A stretch of 64,000 nt of DNA. It comes from an uncultured Bacteroidota bacterium. Lineage in GTDB: Bacteria > Bacteroidota > Bacteroidia > Chitinophagales > Chitinophagaceae. The first letter of the stretch is position 1; each line of letters begins with the position of its first letter. The DNA lies in the NCBI GenBank assembly GCA_903929425.1, contig CAIYUO010000058.1:51368-115367 (forward strand), written 5' to 3'. A program made the position numbers and the translations under genes. Shown in pieces: positions 63,964-64,000 of this stretch. Below the pieces are notes generated by a model, which did not search any database, had not been told where the DNA came from, and saw nothing but the letters and a program-made list of their open reading frames with translations.

Positions 63964-64000
63964 CGTGATTTTGATAAATTCAAATCTTAGTATCATTAAA

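Noticed and set aside
1-64000. CRISPR arrays, insertion sequences, tRNA or rRNA genes
   Set aside because: Looked for regular spaced repeats, transposase-like frames and cloverleaf or rRNA-like stretches in the gaps; none was found.

Overview
The window looks like a carbohydrate-utilisation island from an AT-rich member of the Bacteroidota, most likely Chitinophagaceae-like; the family-level placement is inference. The support is two SusC/SusD outer-membrane uptake pairs, many secreted glycoside hydrolases and esterases with short 'MKK..' signal peptides, very few Shine-Dalgarno sequences, and a Na+/sugar symporter and SDR-fused rhamnulose-phosphate aldolase typical of this phylum. I saw no rRNA, tRNA, CRISPR array, insertion sequence or phage gene.

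Layout. (1) 1-7.2 kb: the end of a LacI-type regulator, then a minus-strand pectin/arabinan group (GH105, GH51, CE8 pectinesterase, small NTF2-like protein), a divergent alpha/beta hydrolase and a second GH105. (2) 7.4-19 kb: a plus-strand GMC dehydrogenase plus gluconate-dehydrogenase-subunit-3 pair, facing a minus-strand block of SusC, SusD and three exported Gfo/Idh/MocA oxidoreductases. (3) 19.4-23.6 kb: glucuronate branch with UxuA, GH67 alpha-glucuronidase and an SDR. (4) 23.6-37 kb: a nine-gene minus-strand rhamnose/rhamnogalacturonan operon (RhaT, fused aldolase/dehydrogenase, RhaM, isomerase, kinase, a PL22-GH106 fusion, two CE12 esterases, GH43) with a divergent GntR regulator. (5) 38.2-50.8 kb: an eight-gene minus-strand xylan/xylose operon (GH10, GPH transporter, GH43, acetylesterase, XylA, sodium symporter, XylB, GH3). 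(6) 50.9-64 kb: a GH29 fucosidase remnant, three small secreted proteins of unknown function, a second SusC/SusD pair with a DUF4397 lipoprotein, a NAGPA-type protein, a lone Rieske protein, and a GH2 gene broken by a one-base frameshift.

Together the genes describe dismantling of plant cell-wall glucuronoarabinoxylan and rhamnogalacturonan. Xylanase, glucuronidase, arabinofuranosidases and acetylesterases strip xylan down to xylose, arabinose and glucuronate. Pectinesterase, GH105, PL22, GH106 and CE12 take rhamnogalacturonan to rhamnose and unsaturated galacturonate. Import is by RhaT, the SGLT-type symporter and the GPH carrier, and catabolism by complete xylose and rhamnose entry pathways and a partial hexuronate pathway.

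The most unusual elements are the PL22-GH106 fusion enzyme, the exported redox set in region 2 (a GMC dehydrogenase with a cysteine pattern resembling a 3Fe-4S site, and Gfo/Idh/MocA proteins two of which lack the canonical glycine motif), and the cluster of duplicated-fold secreted proteins in region 6. All functions are read from motifs and context; no database search was possible.
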